In this document: positions 36,305 to 47,975 of the stretch, one piece after another | How the letters are laid out: each line of letters starts with the position of its first letter | Numbering within the stretch: the first letter of the stretch is position 1 | DNA from: Symsagittifera roscoffensis | Taxonomy: Eukaryota > Xenacoelomorpha > Acoela > Convolutidae | Direction of reading: 5' to 3' | DNA: 64,000 nucleotides | Assembly: GCF_963678635.1 (NCBI RefSeq) | Contig: NC_087071.1 | Coordinates: 30,866,141 to 30,930,140 of the forward strand | Position numbers and translations under genes: made by a program | Notes under the pieces: generated by a model | Seen by the model: only the letters and a program-made list of their open reading frames with translations | Database searches by the model: none | Told to the model about the DNA's origin: nothing

Positions 36305-37505
36305 CCCGGAGGGTTCCCATTACGGAGGGGTCCTAATTTCGCCAATCCGGAAGGGTCCAAACTTTGCCAATCCGGAGGGGTCCCCTTTCCGGAAAAGTTC
36401 TATCTTTTCCAATCCGGAAGGGTACTATTTTTGCCAATCCGGATGGGTCCCAAGTTTGCCAATCCGGAAGGGTCCTATTTTGCCAATTCGGAAGGGTCTG
36501 AATCCGGAAGGGTCCTAATTTTTGCCAATCCGAATGGGTCCCATTTTTGCAATCCGGAAATGTCCCAATGCGGAAGGGTCCAATTTTTGCCAATCCGGGA
36601 GGACCCATTTTGCAAATCCGGAAGGGTCCTATTTTGCCAATTCGGAAAGGTCTCAATCCGGAAGGGTCCAAACTTTGCCAATCCGGAGGGGTCCCATTCC
36701 GGAAAGGTCCTATCTTTTCCAATCCAGAAGGGTACTATTTTTGCCAATCCGGAAGGGTCCCAAGTTTGCCAATCCGGAAGGCACTTATTTTGCCAACTCG
36801 GAAGGGTCTCAATCCGGAAGGGTCCTAAATTTTGCCAATCCGGAAGGGTCCCATTTTTGCAATCCGGAAGGGTCCCAATGCGGAAGGGTCCAATTTTAGC
36901 CAATCCGGAAGGGTTCCATTTTGCCAATCCGGAAGGGTTCCATTTTGCCAATCCGGGAGGGTCCCATTTTTGCAAATTCGGAAGGGTCCTATTTTTGCCA
37001 ATCCGGAAAGGTCCCCAGTTTGCAAATCCGGAAGGGTCCCAAGTTTGCCAATCCGGAAGGGTCCCATTTTGCCAATTCGGAAGGGTCTTAATTCGGAAGG
37101 GTCCTAATTTTTGCCAATCCGGAAGGGTCTCATTTCTGCAATCGGGAAGGGTCCCAATGCGGAAGGGTCCAATTTTAGCCAATCCAGTAGGGTCTCATTT
37201 TGTCAATCCGGGAGGGTCCCATTTTTGCAAATCTGGAAGGGTCCTTTTTCTGCCAATCCGGAAGGGTCCCCAGTGTGCCAATCCGGAAGGGTCCTATTTT
37301 GCCAATTCGGAAGGGTCCCAATCCGGAAGAGTCCTAATTTTTGCCAATCCGGAAGGGTCCCATTTTTGCAATCGGGAAGGATCCCAATCCGGAAGGGTCC
37401 TTTTTTAGCCAACCCAGAAGGGTCCCAATTTGCCTATCCCGAAGGATCCTATTTTTGCCAATCCGGAAGGGTCCTAATTTTTGTTAATCCGGATGGGTTC
37501 CAGAA
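36305..37505 (+). repeat. Minisatellite array 2, ~25-bp unit
   Basis: Second array of the same AATCCGGAAGGGTCC-based unit, about 48 copies. The CCCAATGCGG marker variant occurs at 36564, 36874 and 37153, so the higher-order period here is ~280-310 bp, longer than in array 1. Each unit contains CCGGAAG, which fits the core of the ETS-family binding consensus. Whether that is functional is unknown. Confidence 0.95.
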
Positions 37506-38324
37506 ATATCATTTTTAAAAATTTATACATATAACGCACGTGATTCCAGGGATCCTAAAGCGTACTTAGAAGAAAGTGATATACATATTAAAGATTATTA
37601 GGATATTAGGAATCAGGCTAGAAACCAGTGAGTGCACCGGTAACTTGTCTTAGAGTATAATTTTATAAGAACATAGCAAAACACAACAGATCTAAAAACC
37701 CGGAGATTCGCGACTTAGTTCTAAATTAAAACAGAATTCGACACCGATTTGTGTGGATTAAAATCCGAATTATATCTCTGGAAAAGTGATTGCCTTGAGG
37801 ATTTTAGTAGGTGTAGCTCGGGCAATCCGGAGGCAGATAGGTAACACAGGACTCGGTGGGTGCAAGCGACGCCAACTTGAGAAAATTACTCCCTTCAAGT
37901 TTTGTCTCTCCAGAGCAGCAATGAATAGGGAAAGCTCTTTCTTTAGAAACAAGTTCGTCTATTGAATTGCGACTGACCAAGTGCAATACAGATACATTAT
38001 TTGAAATTACTTTCTTTTTACCTTACTTCGTTTTTGGTTTCAAATCCTCAATAAATGTTCTTGACTGGGTAGTAATTGCACTATTTTTTAGATATATTGA
38101 TATCATCATTTCGTGCTAGCTTCATATCCAATAACCAATAATCAATTGTTGTGAATAAATTATATACACGCTGTACTGTGAAAACCTACAAGGATTCGTG
38201 GCCACTATTTAAGTGAAAGTGGAACCTTTGGAATTTATTCTGTTGTGTTTTTGTTATTAATAGTCAAACAAAAAACCCGTACTAATCAAATTGAGTGTAT
38301 AAGCGATACGAAGTGAGAAATCGA
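37506..38324 (+). other. Retroelement leader / possible end of 5' LTR
   Basis: After the duplicated junction, single-copy sequence runs to the first gag-like ATG. It contains CTCAATAAATGTTCTTGACTG at 38048, which would suit a polyadenylation signal near the R/U5 end of an LTR, and no coding sequence. I could not identify a tRNA primer-binding site or define the LTR 3' end. Confidence 0.35.
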
Positions 38325-39648
38325 AAATGAGTCTAGACAAGTCAAGGATACCAAAGATAAGTGATAGCTCTAGGAAATTTATACCAAAGAAACGAAGAAA
38401 GTGAATGAACGACCTTTTTGTGGAAAGGATTGCACGGATCCGGACCAATAAAAGGAAGAAAGTCTCAGGTGGAATGGTTGAAACCAGGAGTCAAAAGACC
38501 TCCTCCGAAGGCCAAATGCAACGTTAGAAGTAGAGATCCATCCGGATCATGCCGTAGATGAGAATCGGGCGGGACGTGGACGGGAAATAATGGGAACAGA
38601 AGATTGTCGAGTGAATCTACACCAGTAGAACAAGGCCGAGATTGCCACTTCTACTGGGACTCTAGATTGAGAGGAGATGTCGGAACTGTGCGACATCTCG
38701 ACTGAAAACGTGGCGACAACAAGATCACCCACTGATAACACCATGCTGCATGGGGTGACCGAGAAAGTGGCAACGTCCTCCTCGTTTTCAGATTGAGTGA
38801 AGAACCCTTTGAGAAACTTCTTTCTATTTACCATGGCAACGGGTACAGGCGATGGAGTAGAAACCAAGGAAGAGGAGGAGGAGGATGACGAGCAAGATGA
38901 CTTCGGATCTCAACTAATCTTCAACAGCTCGACTCATGAAAATTGCGCACCCACCAACAAGGAGACTGGCTCTTCGAACTGGCTCTCGTAGTCAGGACAA
39001 TAGACAAGACCCTTAATGGATCACAGCAGTCAAGAGAGTTTGTGACCATTACAAAGTCGGAAGTGCAACCTGGGAAGAATAGAAACACAGGGCCAAGTAA
39101 CCCACCAGCGGAACTAAAAGCGGATTATAAAGAAACATCGAGGCATAATGGACAGCATAGCAGAACAGAACGAACAGATGTCCATAAGAATGAGTGAACT
39201 GGAGAGGGCAGTCCACGTTGAGAGAGAAAGCCTGCGGGAAAAGATCAATCGGAACAGACAAGAAGTCAGCCGAAGTGAAAAACGCTTGAAGGAGAGAAAG
39301 GGTGAACATTTGGCCGAAAACTTGTCACGAATGACGAGGGAAGCTGAGCAAAGGGAGACACGATTGAGAGATGATATGGAGAATTTAAGAATTCAGCAAG
39401 AACAGACTCTTGGTACTCTTGACACGAGAATAGACGCGATGATGGAGAGGCGCACTCAGGCTATCATGGGAAGGTTGGATGGGCTCCTAGGAAACAGGAG
39501 TGGATCGAGGAATAGGGAAGCAAACTCAGGTGAACCCAGCAGGGAGCCGAGACTGAAACTCAAGGAACAACCTAAGGAACCACGAGAGGTAGGGGCAGTT
39601 CATCCAGCTGTGCCACATGGGATTATAGGCCAAAGGGCCCAAATATGA
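38325..39648 (+). pseudogene. gag: Ty3/gypsy gag, N-terminal region (decayed)
   Basis: Plus-strand coding remnants begin at an ATG at 38325 (MSLDKSRIPKIS) or, more gag-like, at 38473 (MVETRSQK), and continue through several frames. The best-preserved piece, 39148-39648, is ~166 codons of charged heptad-like sequence (SELERAVHVERESLREKINR and onward) that should form a coiled coil, then a Pro/Arg/Glu-rich tail. This is the usual layout of the matrix-like N-terminus of large gypsy gags. Frame changes and stops at several points show it is not functional. The assignment rests mainly on position directly before a clear gag capsid. Confidence 0.6.
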
Positions 39649-39881
39649 GAGGAGGTTCTACTGGCAACAGCCGACCTCAAACGAAAGACCGAAGAAAGAC
39701 GCATATGCAACTGAGAGATGTGATTCCTTGAACTGGAGTCTTGCGAACAAGGAAGAATTCATCACAGTGATTCGAACAAGAGGGAAACCCGGAGCCTTTA
39801 TCGGAGGTCAATGACGCTCAATCGGAGCATTCAGGGGATGCAACAGCAATAGCCACAGCGTTTGAACCTCTGAACAGCTCC

Positions 39882-40770
39882 TTGGATACTTTCCTGACGA
39901 GGTTATCCAGAACCAGTGAACGCAGCGAAAAGTCCACAAGGGTATTTAAGAAACCAGGATGCTATAAAGATGAATCTGACAGCTGTATAGATACCTGGAT
40001 AGAAGTCATGAAACTGCATTTTGAGGAGAAAGGTTTGACAGAAAGACAAGAGTTCAGTGAGCTCACTAGCAACCTGGAAGGGACAGCCCCAAATTGCGTG
40101 ATGGCCAAAAAGCAACACCAGCGGGACACAGCTGAGGAGATCTTTGAAATCTTGATGAATCGTTTTGGCTCGGGAGTACAGGGACATCAAGCCATGATGC
40201 GCTTCGAGAAACGGAGGCAACGTGAAGATGGAGAGATAGACAATTTTTTAGATTATTTGGAGATGCTTAGAAGGCGTAGTCAAGCAGATTAGTAATACAG
40301 CAGGATGAACCTAGCAGTAGCCTCAAAATTCATCGACGATGTAAAAAATGATGAGCTTCGAACGATGTTGGCAACACATTACACATCACTTTCAAGTAAT
40401 GGGAAGAATTGAGACTCAAATTCAAGAAATGTTTTTTTTACTAAAGCCTCCAATGAGATCTGGCAAAAACAAAAACAATTATGGCAATTTTAACAATGAA
40501 CCAGCTAAGCAAGGTAACAACTGGTACAAACTGAGGGACGACATGGACAAGAGACGCTCTTGTGCAAATTGCAGTTCAACAGACCATCACGTATCAGCAA
40601 GCCCAACCTACAAAAAAGGCATGAAGGCGATAAGCTTCAGCCTCGAGGATGAAGATGCGTCAGAAGTCAATCATGAAGATTTCAAGAGAGGAGTAATTGC
40701 AAAATTCGGCCCCAGGTGTTTCTTTTAGAAGGTCATTTTAAATCAGATTGTCCACAACTCTGGGATGCAG
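39882..40770 (+). pseudogene. gag: Ty3/gypsy gag capsid and nucleocapsid (decayed)
   Basis: 39882-40292 carries a Retrotrans_gag-type capsid segment: Trp in CIDTWIEVMKLHF, the LEGTAPNCV stretch and a helical RREDGEIDNFLDYL end. The frame then breaks around 40290-40345 and resumes. A zinc knuckle of the CX2CX4HX4C type lies at 40561-40602, with Cys at 40561 and 40570 and His at 40585, but the last Cys is a Ser codon (AGC, 40600). A second knuckle at ~40715-40755 (CFF, then LEGHFKSDC) is split by a frame change and lacks its second Cys. Gag packages the element RNA into particles. This copy could not do so. Confidence 0.85.
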
Positions 40771-41559
40771 TGGCAGACATCAAGCATCCAAGGCATGAGG
40801 AAGCTTTATCGGGTGTGAAAGCCAGCAAGGCACGCCTATTGAGCGAAGCAGGGGCCCGCAGGAAAGAGACACCGCAAGAGCTGGCAACAAAGAAAATGCA
40901 GGTAGTAACAGAAGAAATGCGTGAACCGGAACCAGTGACTGCGGCAGACGATTTCAAGATCGACTATAAAGCAGCTGCCAGAGATGCCTTAAGCAGAGTC
41001 CAACAGGAGTTGGTGAAGGAGGATATAGAACAGAAAATCAAGCTCGAACTTGAAAACGAGAAAACTCAGGAGAAGCTAAACGCCTATGAAGCATCGGAGG
41101 TGGAAGAAACGAAAGCAACAAGTAGTTTGAGCATGAAACTGAATGTTATCGCCGGGCAGACGTTCAGCATGGTGCCACAAGGAAGTAACACATAGTCAAT
41201 AATATCTTTGGCGGGACATCAGGTGATCGGGAACCTAATGGAACCCTCAGAGTTCACTTTAATTCTTTTGAATACATATGCAGATTATCTGAGACAGGTA
41301 GAGCCACGCACTCAAAGGTTGTGCGAGCGTTGTTGACAACGGGTGGCCAGCAATGGAGAAACTTCACGAGCGCTACGTGGAAGTCTATGGACCATATCAA
41401 TTGATGTTAAACGTGGACGGGATCAGTATCTCTTCTAGAACCTACATCACAACAGATAATGACCAAATAGGGCAGATTTAATTGAGTCAAGAAGAACTTA
41501 AAGTCCGTAGGATCGGCTACGTCGCCATTATGGGGCAAGATGCAGTTCACATAGGATAC
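40771..41559 (+). pseudogene. gag-pol junction region (decayed)
   Basis: 40716-41195 stays open and encodes a charged, helical segment (VKASKARLLSEAGARR and further Glu/Lys-rich sequence). It is followed by fragments in changing frames (MEPSEFTLILLNTYADYLR at ~41238) up to the protease. It carries no catalytic motif and probably links nucleocapsid to protease. Confidence 0.6.
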
Positions 41560-41880
41560 GAAGCAGATGTGATGCACAACTGCTAGACAACAATGGGAAG
41601 AAAATCGCAGTAGCAGGACTCCTAGATACAGGAGCAGTGGTTAGCTTTATGCCGGAGCAATAATTGCGGAGCAATCTACGTAGCCGGAAGAACACCAATA
41701 ACAGTCCTTCACATGAGAGGACGGGTTTTTTGGATGAGCTTCCTGGTTGTAGAGAATTTGGACGACTCGGGCCAATTCATCTTGGTCCGTGACTTCGTTA
41801 GGAATTTCGATGTGATGATTGAAACGAATAACGGACAAATAACGATAAGGAACCCGGACGGAAAAAAGTAAGCAACCGAC
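41560..41880 (+). pseudogene. pol: Retroviral-type aspartic protease (decayed)
   Basis: The active-site strand VAGLLDTGAVVSFMP lies at 41610-41654, with the catalytic Asp-Thr-Gly at 41625-41633. A stop follows shortly (after MPEQ). In another frame, 41668-41870 reads IYVAGRTPITVLHM, FLVVENLDD and then FILVRDFVRNFDVMI, which corresponds to the second conserved protease block, usually ILGxDF; here Gly is replaced by Val. The protease cleaves the gag-pol precursor within particles. One frame change separates the two halves, so the copy is dead. Confidence 0.85.
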
Positions 41881-42529
41881 TAATTGAACAATATAGCATG
41901 AGAATAATGTGCCAATTTTTAGTAGGAAAATTAAAACTACCATCGGGAAAAGCTATAATAGCAAATTTTAGGATGAGAAATTTAAACTCGTTAAGTTATA
42001 GCAAACAGGTTTGATTGGTACCCAACCCAAATAGTCAAAGCTCAATGATTTTAGGCCGCAGCTTTTCAGTAACACGAAACGGACTGTGTGCCAGTGTGTA
42101 ATGAACACACTGGACACCACGGTTTCAATCCAGCGTGGAAGAAGCTTGGCTACGTTTTGCCGATGAGGACCGGCTATAAGGGGATACTAAACTTGAGGAG
42201 ACATAATGTGAAATGTTGCCCTAGCCATCTCAATGAAGATATGATTTTAAAGAGAAATACTGAATTGAAATATTTTAATAAACTGTTTTCGATGAAAACC
42301 GAAACGGATGACGGCTTGTCGAGCTTCTCGAACTTTCCAGAACGCCCTTCGTCACCTGAACTAGAACCCAATAAACCAATTTTGCCGGAGATAGAACACT
42401 TGAGCGCGAAACTAGGTGAGTGAGTTTTTGAATTATTAAGGACGGTTTTAACTCGGACGCGGACGTTTTTTCAAAAAATAAGGCTGACATCGGTTGTTGC
42501 AACTTCGTCGAACAAATCGAGTTAGAGGA
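41881..42529 (+). pseudogene. Protease-RT linker (heavily decayed)
   Basis: Fragments in several frames. The frame 42088-42423 is the longest and reads as hydrophilic, Pro/Glu-rich towards its end (SFSNFPERPSSPELEPNKP). No catalytic motif, as expected of the connector in large gypsy pols. Confidence 0.55.
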
Positions 42530-43340
42530 AGATGCCAGTGACGCCTCATAAATTGGAAGCGTGCAGAGTGGAAATAGAAACGTTGCTCGAATACGACTTG
42601 ATAGAGGCCTCAAAGTCGCCTTGGGCTTGTGGGGTTGTCATGGCCAAAAAGAAAGGGGACAGCTTATTTTTTGTTGAGACTTTTGTTACCTCAACGCAGT
42701 GACAATATAAGACTCCTAATCGATACCGCGAATAGACGAAAGCCTTCTTCACTACACTGGACCTGGGTACTGCCTTCTGGCAGGTCCCTCTACGAAAGAA
42801 AGACAGAGAGAAGACTGGATTCGCTGTTGAATTAGGGTTGTACCAGTGGAAGAGGATGCCCTTTGGCTTGTGCAACGCAACTGCGACCTTTCAAAGGCTG
42901 ATGGCTCAGGCTTTGACCAGAGTGACGTTGAAGTACGGTAATCTTGTGATGTGCTACGTAGACGACGTGGTCATAACAACAACCACCTTGGCAGACCACA
43001 TAGAGAGATTCGATGAAGTCTTCGATTGTATGAGAAGAGCGGGCTTGAAAAGCAGGCCATAGAAATGTGAAGTCCTTAGGAACTCAAACAAACACCTGAG
43101 GAGAATGGCGTGAGACCAGACCCGGAAGCAGTGAAGGCAGTGTTAACATGGAAGGCCCCCAGAACAGATACGCATCTCATGAACTTCCTGGGATTTGAAA
43201 ATTACTACCGTGAGTTCATAAAAATATATGCAGACAAGGTGTACCCCATGCAGCAACTGATGCGCAACAAAGGAAAGAGGTTCGAGTGGAACGAAAAAGC
43301 TCTAGCATTCTTCGAGAATAAAAAGCCGGAACTGTGCGAG
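42530..43340 (+). pseudogene. pol: Ty3/gypsy reverse transcriptase (decayed)
   Basis: Conserved RT blocks appear in order: SPWACGVVMAKKKGD (~42612-42660), TLDLGTAFWQVPL with the first catalytic Asp at 42760, WKRMPFGLCNATATFQ (42847-42894), then YVDDVV at 42955-42972 with the catalytic Asp pair at 42961-42966. The thumb/connection motif FLGFENYYREFI is at ~43184-43220. YVDD together with the MPFGLCNA block is typical of Ty3/gypsy (Metaviridae-type) elements. The frame breaks near 42690, 42835 (in-frame spacing only) and 43062-43110, and block 3 (the FCCDFRxLN region) is garbled. Confidence 0.93.
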
Positions 43341-43822
43341 GTGCTACTGCTAAGCATGCCCAGAGAACAGGGCATGTACGTTCTCGACACTGATGCTTCA
43401 GTAGCAGTCATCTCAGGAATACTGCATCAGGAGCAGGAATGGAATTGAGTGACACTGAGTTGAAATATGGTGCACCGAAAGCAGAAAAGTTTACAGTAGT
43501 CACATTCGTGGAGATGCACCGCGCATACTTGGGGAGCCCTCCTTTTAAGTTACGCGTGGTCAACAGAGCGTTATCTTGGTTGAAGACAAAGTCGATGGAC
43601 CAGAGCTATATTGGACGATGGATAGTCAGGTTAGATGGCTACCACATAATAATCGAGCACAGGATGCGTGACAAACACCAGAGTGCTGACAGCCTCAGCC
43701 GAAAGACTGAGTTTTACGAAAGACTGGAACAGAAGCAAGCCTATCAGGCGGAAATCAACGAAGGGCTCTCGCTTCTGGATAAAGAAAATTATGCAGCGCT
43801 TCGATTGACAAAGTTTGGTTAG
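43341..43822 (+). pseudogene. pol: Ty3/gypsy RNase H (decayed)
   Basis: MYVLDTDASVAVISGILHQ with the catalytic Asp at 43392-43394 begins the domain. It continues after a frame change with LSDTELKYGAPKAEKFTVV (the conserved Glu helix) and ends with RLDGYHIIIEHRMRDKHQSADSLSR, the usual HxxGxxNxxADxLSR block with Lys-His-Gln-Ser in place of the usual Asn-containing form. It removes the RNA strand during reverse transcription. A stop around 43446 and a missing stretch after HQEQEWN inactivate it. Confidence 0.9.
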
Positions 43823-45174
43823 ACAAGTCTGGACATTCAGTTCTGGGACACCCTGAGTTACGCGTGGAGGAAGCAGCAGAAATAAAGATTCTATCCAAGA
43901 AGGACCCCGTGCTCTTGGATCTGATGTTAAGCTCGAACCTGATTCAACAGGAACTCTGTCGTATGAACATAAACAGTCTATCATTACTGGAAAAAAACGG
44001 TGCAGGTCACACTACAAGTGATGCGGATGCTGAGTGGATTGTTGAAAAGAGAAGTGACTAGAGATTCTCCGAGTGGACAGCAGCCATGGCATTGCTGACA
44101 GTCACTGAGAAGGTGAGGGTCAAGCCATCAAGACGCCAACATAAAGTATATGAAAGGGATTGGAAGATGGTAGTTCAGCAACTAGAATCCTCGATTCCCC
44201 AAAGCATTTTGATGAAAACATCATACAGAGGAGAAGAACAAGAGATTGTCGTTTTTGAGGATCACGATCAGAAAGGGGAAGAGGTTGAACAAAACCTGGA
44301 GCAAGAAAGTTTGTCCGGGGAGAAGAAAGATTGTCACTTTTGAGGATCACGATCAGAAAGGGGAAGAGGTTGAACAAAACCTGGAGCAAGAAAGTTTGTC
44401 CGGAGAGAAGGACTGTGACATAAACGGACAAGTTACGGAACAAAACCCAAACAGGAAAATTTTTCCGGAGAGTTGGATGTTGAAAAAAGTGGTTGCGCGC
44501 AAGAACAAGACCGGGAGGATAAGATATTGTCCGGCGAGTTTAGATGGATGAGCAGAGTGTAAAAATTAGAACCAGCCGTGGCAGACTCGACGTTGACAAC
44601 AACTCGAGGAATTCAGAAATGGACACCTACTCAGACAGGTTCGCCAGCACAGGGTCAGAATTATCACACGCTAACGGATAGCGACTCACACGCTAACGGA
44701 TAGCGACTCACAGAGTTAGCGACTCACACGCTATTAGTGGAGACTCGAGCAAGAGACTTGGACAGGGAGGTATATCAAGACCCTGACAGTGAGCGCTACC
44801 TGGTACCCAGTGAGAGAGTCTTTGACAAGGCAGCGAATGATCTGGAAAAAATAGCGGTATCGAAACGTTCGATGAGCTTGTTACCGCAGAAGGAAGCAGT
44901 CAGAACTTACCTCAACCGTTCAGACAGGAAACAGAGTCATTGGCGAAAATTTGGTGCGTGAAGAAAATATGAAGCGCATCAGCCCGATGAGCTGAGTAGT
45001 CAATTGAGGGTCATGAAGACATACTTGAAGGCGAGACATAGACTTTCGGACATACTAAGGGCGCAAAGAAATTCTCACATGACGAGCAACTTGAAAAAGT
45101 GGATCAAAAACGGGGCACTAGACAAAGGTGATCTGGAGGAAGACAGTTACTGATTCTGAGAGAGTAATTTATGC
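43823..45174 (+). pseudogene. RNase H-integrase linker with internal tandem duplications
   Basis: An unusually long connector (~1.35 kb) of Glu/Lys/Asp-rich sequence in broken frames. An 85-bp segment is tandemly duplicated (44242-44326 and 44327-44413; both encode EDHDQKGEEVEQNLEQESLS). Because 85 is not a multiple of 3, the duplication itself shifts the frame. At 44660-44735 a short CACACGCTAACGGATAGCGACT repeat-like stretch occurs about three times. The frame 44737-44961 (DLDREVYQDPDSERYLVPS) is the best-preserved part. No domain recognised. Confidence 0.6.
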
Positions 45175-46330
45175 AGAAGGAGGGAAGGTTATATCTGATC
45201 AAGGAGGGAATTGTGGCTTGTAAGAGAAGAGAAGAAGACAAATTCCTGTACAAAGATAACGCGATAGTGTTGCCACAACTCTATCACACAGAACTTTTAT
45301 TCAAGTCGGATGATCAGATAAGGCCAACAGGGAATTGACACCAGGGAAAGTATACCAGAGGATTCTGAAGCGCTTTGAACGGCATGGAATGAAGAAGGCA
45401 TGTGAGAAGTGGGTAACAGCATGTCTGTCATGTCAACAAGTCAAGGATCCAAAGAAATTGCGATTTCCTCTGCAGTCGATTGAGTCATCTAAATTCAGCG
45501 AGGTGGTGCAGATTGACCACCAGAAGAGATGTGTGACACACAGTGGCTACACTCAGTTCCTTGTCATGATAGATCACTTCACGAAATATGCAGATTCCGT
45601 GCCATGCATAACTGCCTCAACAGAAGAGATGTGCGATCATCTATTCAGTATGTTGATAGCGAAGCACGGGTGTCCGATGACGTTTCAATCGGACAACGGA
45701 ACAGCCTTCGTAGGAGAACTAACTAAGGAGCTCATGAGACGCTTTCAGGTGGCTCATGCTCATTCCACAAAATATCATCTCCAGACGAATGGTGACGCTG
45801 GTGTCGATGCTGAGGGTATATTGTTCCACGTACATGACTGATTGGGTCAGATAAAATCCACAAAAGATGGGAGCTTATAACAGTATGCAACACTTGACCA
45901 CTGGAATTAGTCCACGCATGATGTTGACTAGACACGAAAGTTCTTTGCCTTTGACTTTGTTTTACCAGAGTATGAGGGAAAGAAAACATCACTGCAGGTC
46001 TACCAAAGGGATCTGATTAGACGTCAACAAGAATTGAACGACTTGTGCAGACGGAACACTCAGCAGGCACGGGCAAGTCAGAGCAAAAGGTTCGATAAAA
46101 AAGCAGCTGGTGCAAAACTTACTCGATAAATGACTACGTATGGGTATTTCAAAATGTTATACCACCGAAAGGAACGAAAAAGCTACTAAAGAAGTGGAGG
46201 GGACCCTTCATGATTATGGAAGTGCACCAGGAGGGACATTTTTACAGACTGAGTACCGGCTGAGCCGCTCACTTCGAAAATATTAAGCCACACAACCCAT
46301 CTACGGAAGACTGGTGCATACCTGCAGTCA
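45175..46330 (+). pseudogene. pol: Ty3/gypsy integrase (decayed)
   Basis: The zinc-binding half is damaged: the His pair region (~45300-45330) reads without clear His-X4-His, but Cys-X2-Cys survives in WVTACLSCQQ (45410-45440). The catalytic core follows: QIDHQK with Asp at 45515-45517, VMIDHFTKYADSVP, then FQSDNGTAF with Asp at 45692-45694. The third acidic residue (usually TNGxVER) is lost in QTNGDAGVDAEG, where the frame is corrupted. The C-terminal GPY/F-type module is visible as KKWRGPFMI (46192-46215). A stop and frame change follow 45841. Confidence 0.9.
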
Positions 46331-47636
46331 TGGAAGAAGAGGATTATTTGATGATGGACCCTGCCTGTGAGGTCAATGAGAAGGGCCCAGGGGAAAGAAT
46401 GATGAAAATGAAGTCCTAGAAGAAAGATCAGGTCCACCACTGGACCTGGATCCCAATGAGGGGATTGAAGCGAATGAAGAAATCTTACCCCACGCAGAAG
46501 AGGAATGGCAAGACCCTGAACAAATAGAGGTTCTCAATAACTTGGAACCAGGTCTACCATTTGCCATGCAGGCACGACATAGTGACAGGACAAGGCTCAC
46601 GAAGAAGTACAACCCTTACGGAGATGACTTTGTAGTGGACAGGATAGACCTGAAGAAGATAGCGGGAGAATTGGTGGTCTCGAAGAAATACCCGTGTCAC
46701 AAGACATAGACTTAGTCGATGACTACGATGAGGAGTGAAACGATGACCGGTCTAAACCCGAGGTGGAATTCGATGACGAACAGCAGCAATCTTACGAACA
46801 AGAATTGAAGAATATGTGCGTCTTGGAATGGCTGAACGAAATGACTTCGAACCCAAAGGAGACCAGTGTCACGATTCAGGGCTTAGACCGTGAGAGAATG
46901 AAATACATTAAGCACGACAGGGATGATCCTTACTGGGCCGCCCAGAAAGGGCAATTGATCATTCCTGTGTCAAATCTCAATTTAAAATCCGGTATGCGAT
47001 CGACGGGGACTTCGATGGATTTTTTGTCAGGCGAGTGGGAATATGACTTACCCACACTGAAAAATTTTTATTTAAAAAATTAAAAATAGCTAAAGAAACA
47101 GGTGACCTAGAAGCAGAATTAGGCGAGGATACTGAGAAACCGGACATAGGTAGTGTAATATAGTCATATTTTTACGTGCCAAATGAATCCTCAAGTAGCA
47201 TAATATTAACAGATAGCGATTTAATACTTACAAATAGAACTTATGCGATAGCGAACACAGCGGACATGAGTTTAAGGACAGCGTTAGCAGCAGATTCCAA
47301 AAGAGAATATAAGAACATAGAATTTCTGTGGAAGCAGAGACCATGGATAGGAGGTGAAGCAGCTTTGCCTCCAGCTTCTTCGCAGATACCAGGAAAGTTT
47401 TTACGAGGGTTTACTTGGTGACGAGGGCGACGGAGAAGCAGCATGTGGACCCTGAATACTTGGTTCTGTCCTTGACGACTCTAAGAGGTTTCCTTGTGGA
47501 GAGGGAGGTGAAAGAGTTCTCGCTTCCGGTATACGACCCGAACCGAGTACGACTGCACCCACGGGAGCTGTATCCACTGATAGACGTAATCTTTTCTGAT
47601 ACTAACAAACAAATGTACTTACATAAGAAATATTAA
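46331..47636 (+). pseudogene. Post-integrase C-terminal extension (decayed)
   Basis: About 430 codons beyond the usual end of pol. It is acidic and disordered at first (Glu/Asp/Pro-rich up to ~46800), then frames 46763-47083, 47176-47421 and 47415-47636 look globular, with words such as YDPNRVRLHPRELYPLIDVIF before a stop at 47634-47636. There is no chromodomain or dUTPase motif that I can see. No known family is recognised. Confidence 0.6.
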
Positions 47637-47975
47637 TTGAGTATAGGCTGAGTGTAAGTGTAGTTTGAGTGTAGGATGTGTTAAATTATGCATGTTATGT
47701 TTGTTATGTTATGGGCTATTTTATAAGGACCTTGGGTGTGGAGGGGTTAGTGAACGATGATCTTAGGAAGCGATCCAAAGTTTGAACTCTCCACTCTTAA
47801 GTCAGATTCCAAGATTTTTAGCAATAAACTGATTTTTATTTATTTTAAGATCAAAATTTTTTTATCTGACTGTTTTTTAAATTAAAATTGTTACAAAACT
47901 GGAGTAATTTTGACAAATGCGATACTCGTGACCTCTTTTCTAGATACTGATTGATTTATTCATCAGATTTCAATT
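47637..47975 (+). other. AT-rich spacer between the two coding regions
   Basis: Non-coding and clearly more AT-rich than both sides. It contains AGCAATAAACTGATTTTTAT (AATAAA at 47822-47827), a candidate polyadenylation signal, and GT-rich words upstream. I found no sequence here that matches the LTR-like copies at 32, 34.7 or 56.6 kb, so it does not look like an LTR separating two elements. It could hold a promoter or splice site for the downstream region. Confidence 0.45.

Noticed and set aside
33494-37518. Long open frames (up to ~325 codons) on both strands across the minisatellites
   Set aside because: They are translations of the ~25-bp repeat, which has few stop codons. The reading rotates through three frames and gives the same IRKGP/NPEGS-type strings on either strand, with no start or composition supporting a gene.
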